Assembly (NCBI GenBank): GCA_036429605.1
Contig: CM071591.1
Span: 3,906,001 to 3,970,000 of the forward strand
From: Cladobotryum mycophilum
Taxonomy: Eukaryota > Ascomycota > Sordariomycetes > Hypocreales > Hypocreaceae
Direction of reading: 5' to 3'
Length of the DNA stretch: 64,000 nucleotides
A model generated the notes under the pieces. It worked only from the letters and a program-made list of their open reading frames with translations, was not told the origin of the DNA and ran no database searches. Positions 59,148 to 64,000 of the stretch are shown here, piece by piece. A program made the position numbers and the translations under genes. How positions within the stretch are numbered: position 1 is the first letter of the stretch; every line of letters starts with the position of its first letter.

Positions 59148-62100
59148 TTACTGGATCTTAATCGCTTCGAAAAGTGACAGATTCAAACTCGTATCGTTCT
59201 CTCCAACATTCGGTGTGGGCTCGCTAAGCATCTCCCATCGTCGAAGGACGAAGGGACTGTGTTTCGGCTGGGAAGCTGGTCCAATCCCATACATGGCACC
59301 CATACCCCTGTATGCTGCGCTATGTGACATGGACGTCTTCTCCCTGTGTGCCATCATCAAATTATCCTTTGGGGTTGGCTGTAGCGTACTGAAGATATAG
59401 AAAAGCCGAGGATCCGATGATGTATTCATACTAGGCATAACGCCAGGCAGAAGAAGAATACCCTTGACACAAAGAGCACGCACTTCATCCGGAAGAGCGT
59501 CGGCCAGCAAGAGGGCAATGTCAAACACCTGCGGGGACAAATCCCCGGCTGTTTGGCCTGGCAACGCATCGAGTTCGAGCAAGAGGCGGCAAAGGACCAG
59601 GAGAATACGCCCTCTCGCATCGTGATTTGCCGGGATGATTGTCTTTCCTTGAATAGATAGGTTCAGTGACGAATTGACTGGCTCTGCGCATATGCTATGC
59701 AGCGTGAGGAATCTCAAAAATGCAGGCAGCCAGTCATCAAGGACGACCGGTCGAAGTCTAGCTTTTTCTTGATCTCTGGCTGCAATAATATCAACCAGCT
59801 CGGCGAGCTTTTCGGCCAGACTGCCGTGCAGTTGAGCGGATTTCGGTGGCGGCTGGCCCGAAACAATGGCCTGAACAACTGCAAGCAGATTCTTTGCCAG
59901 ACGAATACTGTTTGCATTGGTGGCTGCTTCGGTCAGTTTAGGAGACTTGGTTGACGGGATCAATTCCAGGAATCTGGCGCGGGCTTGGTTTTTCAAATGC
60001 TGAGTAATGTCATCAGTGAGGCATGGAAGCATGCTTGTCCACATGATGTTTTGTGCCTCAAGCGCGCGATCCATGGCTTTGGCAAAGAGTTCGAACTGTG
60101 ACGACTTCTGCTCCTTGTTGTCGGTTACACCCTGCTGAGCAAGAGTAAGGTCCAGGTTCAACTTGATTTGGCAGAACGGCATTGTCAACTCATTGGCCAG
60201 ACCCAAAACCTGGTCAAACGATGGTGGCGGGTCGCCCAGCTCCTGTGGTACAAGAAGTTTACTCATGATGTCGTGGATCAGCTTGGTAGCTTCCGTGGGA
60301 ATATTCTTTGCGAGAAGTTCTGTCACAAGGGGCAGACTCGTCACAATAAGGGGCCGTAGCGACTCGATAATGTTTTGCCAGCATGCAGGGTCGTCAAGAG
60401 GAAGAGCAAATGTATCTGGCTGATCCCGAACCTCGACGTACTCGATAATGGCAGAGCGCAAAAGACCAAGAAAACCCTTGTCATAGTTGGACTTTGCCGA
60501 ATGCTGATAAATCCGGAATCGATATTCCTCTTCGGTGCTAAGGCCAGTCCCCGGCGGGAGCCTCATGAGAATGAGTTGCAAGAGTTCCTGGAAATAGGTT
60601 GCCGATCCGGGTTTTGTCGTCTGATCGGGGGCGGGGCCACTCGTACAGGCGGGAGGGGGTGTGCTTGGTAGAAGGGAGGAGATTGGCAAGCAATGGGTAA
60701 TAATCAAAAGGGGTAATAATGCAGAAAGTGGTTGGCGCTCCTTCATAAACCGAACGTAGCTGCTAACCCAGTCTGCCATGAGCTTGTCGAAATGTTGCGA
60801 GTCAAAGATACGAAGTCGAGTAAGTAGCGATGCGAAGACTCGTCGGCTATCATCCATCTTGGTCCACCCTGCGTCAAGTCTCGGGACTATGTATCGAAAA
60901 AGCCTGTTCATGGTAGGGTGATCGATGCTGTTTCCACTCGCCAGCAGCTTGTCGATTTGTTCTGATACTTCGCCTTCGGCACTCTGCGCTGGGCCAACCA
61001 TGTTGTCGGAGACCGGGGAGCAGGCATCGATGGCATTATTGCGGTCGCTCTGAGTCAAATCATGCGTCAGCTGTTTTGCGATATCTTCTCGGCCAGGCAT
61101 GCGATTTGCCAGACAGGCAAGAGAAGATAACAAGGGGCGAGCCGCAATGCCCCTTTCTTGAACTGCAGCTTTGAGACGAGACATGAAGCGGTTGAAGAGA
61201 TCATCCATGCCGCCCATGGCTGAAAAGATTTGCAAATTCAAATTGACCGTGTCAACACACGAGGAAAGAACATCAATATTTGCAGATTGAATGCAGACTT
61301 TGATGACTTCTGATAAGATGGAAAAATCTTGGACTGTCTCGAGAATAGCGCGTATTGAAATGAACATGCTTGGAGAAATAATCAAGACAGCAGCCTTCTC
61401 ATTGGATGGTTTCTGCGTCAACACATCGCGCAAGTGGGCGGCAATGGAGCTTTGGAGGGCCCATGAACTGTCCGCCACTCTTCGAAGGAGCTTCCTCAGC
61501 GGCATAGCTTTTCTGTTGGCCAACAGGTCGTCATATTGCATGGGTAGGCCCAAGGTATGATCAACAACTCTGATGGCATTGCGAATGTCATCAGCCTCTT
61601 CAGAAACCGAATAGTTGGCTGCTCGCCTGAGTATGTTTCCTCTGTCGCTTTTTTGGTCCTCCGACAGACCATACAGCGGAAGGTTGACCAGCAGTCTAGT
61701 CGCGCATGGGCTGTCCTCGGAATCCACCTCGAAGGCCTCATGACAGCCACCTCGAGCAATGAGCCATTGAATATATTGAGGTACCGAAAAATGGCCAGTG
61801 CGAACAAGCTCTGTAACCAGACGGTAGGCCATCTGCTTCCGAGTCTTATCTTTGGGAGAAATGGTGTCCATGTGGTCAAGGATGATGCTGGTGGCATCGA
61901 TTCTCAGAGAGGTCCACGCGCGAAGGAGATTCGCTGCGAGATAAACCTTTGCCAACCCAGGACGATGGAAAGATGTCGCCCACTCCACGGTAGCTCTGAC
62001 TACTTGGACCTTGTCACGACTAGTCGCCCAACACTTGGTGGTCAGATCCCTGTCTATGTGATTTTTTAATGTCGAGTCCAGAAGCCGAACAAGTTGCTGT

Positions 62101-63890
62101 CCTCCGGCCAGTGGCACGACGTTATTCGTCACCGATAATCGCCTATTCCTGAAGACAAGACGGTCGTATGCGACTCGAGCCTCCGTATCGCCAGCTGGTA
62201 AAAATGCCTCCAAAGCCTGACCATATTTCGGCCACATACTGGGACAAAAGAAGTTATCGGGGGTGTTCTTGATTAAGGAATCAAGCAGGTTGGCGAGTTG
62301 ACTCGAAAGTTGAATAAGGATATCTTTGTCGGGATCGTTGTGTATCTAGATACATAATTAGCAGCCGCTTGCATACGTTTTTGGGGGGGACAAGGTCATG
62401 TACAGTATTCAGGTGATTAAGGAATGCATAGACAAGACGACGGCCATACTTTCGCGAGTGAAGCAAGTCGGCCCAGCATATCTGTGCAATGAGTATCCAC
62501 ATGGGGATTCTAGACTGGGAGCTATGCTCCAAGCCGGATACAATCCAGTCCAGATAATGTTCGCGATCCAGGAGTTGCTCCGAGTAAAGATTTGTTGCCA
62601 ATCGGATGCTGTGTACTTGTTAATGCCCAAAAAGTCCCATGTATTTTCCCCCAGAGGTGGATCAAAAAAAAAAAACTTACGCATAGGTAACCCTCGTTTT
62701 CCAGTCTGTTTCGCCAAAAGCCGATACAACCGCATCGATAAATTGCTCCACAAAGACGGTCCAATCTCTTATCCATTTGAATTCGCCGCCCATAGCAAAT
62801 GCGCCGTTGAGTCCCTTTCGTTTAAATGCTCGAATCTCATTTGCGCCTACACACTTGGCCAACCACACGGCTCGTTCTGTCGGTACATTTTTGTTCAGGC
62901 ATTGGTCAAGCAGAGTCCTGCCGCGGATACCATGGGGGATTGTTCGGCTGAGACGTCGCAATGATATGGCAGGATTCGCCAGGTCCTTCATCCATACCTC
63001 TCTTTTCGTGTCGGTTAGAGTAACTCGAGGGGGTGGCTTGAAAGTCGACGGCGCAGTAACCTGGCCACGATGTCTTCGCTGGTTCAAAACACCCATAAAG
63101 ATGGTGGATAGAGCATTGAGTCCGCTTTTCTGTTTGATAGCGGGAGATATGGCCATTCTCGCAGTTGACGTCTCGTTCTGAGTACCTCGGTCCCACGTTC
63201 CCTTTTGAATCGCCTCGACGCTCCAATCATCCTCATAGTGGCGCCCGGTCCATGGGAAAAAATCGCCATGGCCTGAGAAAAGACCTCGGCTAAAGGGATC
63301 GCGATTCGGCGGTTCGTGTTTACTACTAGATGGAAGTCGCGGAGCCTCGCTCGGTATTTCAACGGTCCAGGCCTTGGGTCGAGCATCTCTCCTCGTCGAA
63401 GTGCCTGTTGCCGGAGTTGGAGTCGGATTTATTTGGATAGGTGGTGGTCGGACGGATTGAGGTTGTGGCAGGCGTCGTTTAGGCATCGGCAACGGGGGTT
63501 GTCGGGATCTTGTTGTGAAGCTCGAGATAGGGCAGGGCTTGTGCCGTCTCCATCCATAGCCTCGGACATGGACACCATGCGCGACGGCGTCAGGAGCTGC
63601 GGCGACGAGAGAGCCGACACTGAGCTGCTGGCCAAGTCATTATTGGATAACTCGAGTCGCAACCTCGAGCCGGCCCGTCTCGGAGTCGTGGCATGGCGAG
63701 TTTGTAGGGGATCGAGAGGATCGACGGTCGGGAAGTCGCCAAACGAGTCTTTTCGAACGGGCGAAGAAGGGTAAAGCTGTTGCGATATGGCGCGCTGTTG
63801 ATGGGTAGGCCGCTGGACCGACAGCGTCGAGCTGCTAAGCGTTCGCTGCGGCGGTCGCGGATGGACGCCGATGGGGGTCCTGGAGGTCAT
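59148..63890 (-). CDS. MED12: Mediator complex subunit 12 (Srb8)
   Basis: Exons 63890-62681, 62608-62404 and 62345-59148, about 1537 aa if one apparent missing base is allowed. Donors are GTAAGT and GTACAT; acceptors are ACACAG and ATCTAG. Med12 belongs to the Mediator CDK8 kinase module, where it activates the kinase and mostly represses RNA polymerase II transcription. Marks are the start MTSRTPIGVHPRPPQRTLSS, the Med12-type block FFPWTGRHYEDDWSVEAIQK, the spliced VTYAIRLATNLYSEQLLDRE, HYLDWIVSGLE, IHNDPDKDILIQLSSQLANL and ITHCLPISSLLPS. Around 63494-63498 (five G on the plus strand) the frame changes by one base between QQDPDN and PMPKRRLPQP. One lost C explains it; a 90-nt intron with a poor GTTGCC donor is a weaker alternative. 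Confidence 0.92.
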
Positions 63891-64000
63891 CTCTCGGTGG
63901 GAACAAGGTAAGGCGCCATCCCGTAGAATCTAGCAAAATGGTAAAAAAAAACGAGTAGTCGGCCAAGCGAATGGCTCGAATGCGGTACGAAGTCGAGCGA
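63891..64000. promoter_or_regulatory. MED12 5' region (partial)
   Basis: 110 nt upstream of the MED12 start codon, cut by the window end. An A run lies at ~63944-63951 (plus strand). No specific site is recognised. Confidence 0.4.

Overview
The window is nuclear DNA of a filamentous ascomycete fungus, most likely a sordariomycete. The evidence is intron style and gene content. Introns are short (about 50-100 nt), with GTAAGT/GTATGT/GTACGA-type donors and CTAAC/CTGAC branch sites close to the acceptor. Genes are widely spaced and intergenic DNA is rich in microsatellites. The recognisable genes are ascomycete orthologues: RRP40, SSZ1, POP1, an EAF elongation factor, RPS28, a Rgd1-like F-BAR/RhoGAP protein and MED12. 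No transposon, CRISPR array, rRNA or convincing tRNA was seen. The species was not determined.

Layout. 1.1-3.2 kb: a C2H2 zinc-finger protein with a predicted N-terminal membrane span. 3.8-6.9 kb: exosome subunit RRP40 (-) and the Hsp70-like SSZ1 (+), divergent from one ~410 bp promoter region. 7.5-9.5 kb: an NT-C2 domain protein (-) with three tiny 5' exons. 12.7-15.4 kb: POP1 (+), convergent with a (TTC)n microsatellite and an acidic F-box-like protein (-). 15.7-30.1 kb: an F-box-rich segment with two different pairs of F-box-like paralogues, all on the minus strand. A GFA-type enzyme gene and the EAF gene lie among them. 30.9-33.0 kb: a metallo-beta-lactamase-fold hydrolase and a small membrane-anchored protein. 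36.5-37.5 kb: an extended short-chain dehydrogenase. 37.5-46.9 kb: a gene-poor stretch. 46.9-49.1 kb: an RBR-type RING protein with a long coiled coil. 52.5-53.0 kb: RPS28. 54.9-57.6 kb: F-BAR/RhoGAP. 59.1-63.9 kb: MED12 (-).

The genes do not form a pathway or metabolite cluster. They are mostly housekeeping genes for RNA processing, translation and transcription, plus lineage-variable F-box genes. Points for a second look: the membrane-spanning zinc-finger protein; the RBR protein whose RING2 lacks the usual catalytic cysteine; the F-box paralogues with a shared, spaced Cys/His pattern; a highly repeated intergenic motif TACGGAGTA; and five apparent one-base losses, all in homopolymer runs inside otherwise good genes. 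The last point suggests sequence error more than gene death. I found no convincing new system, and splice sites were read by eye.
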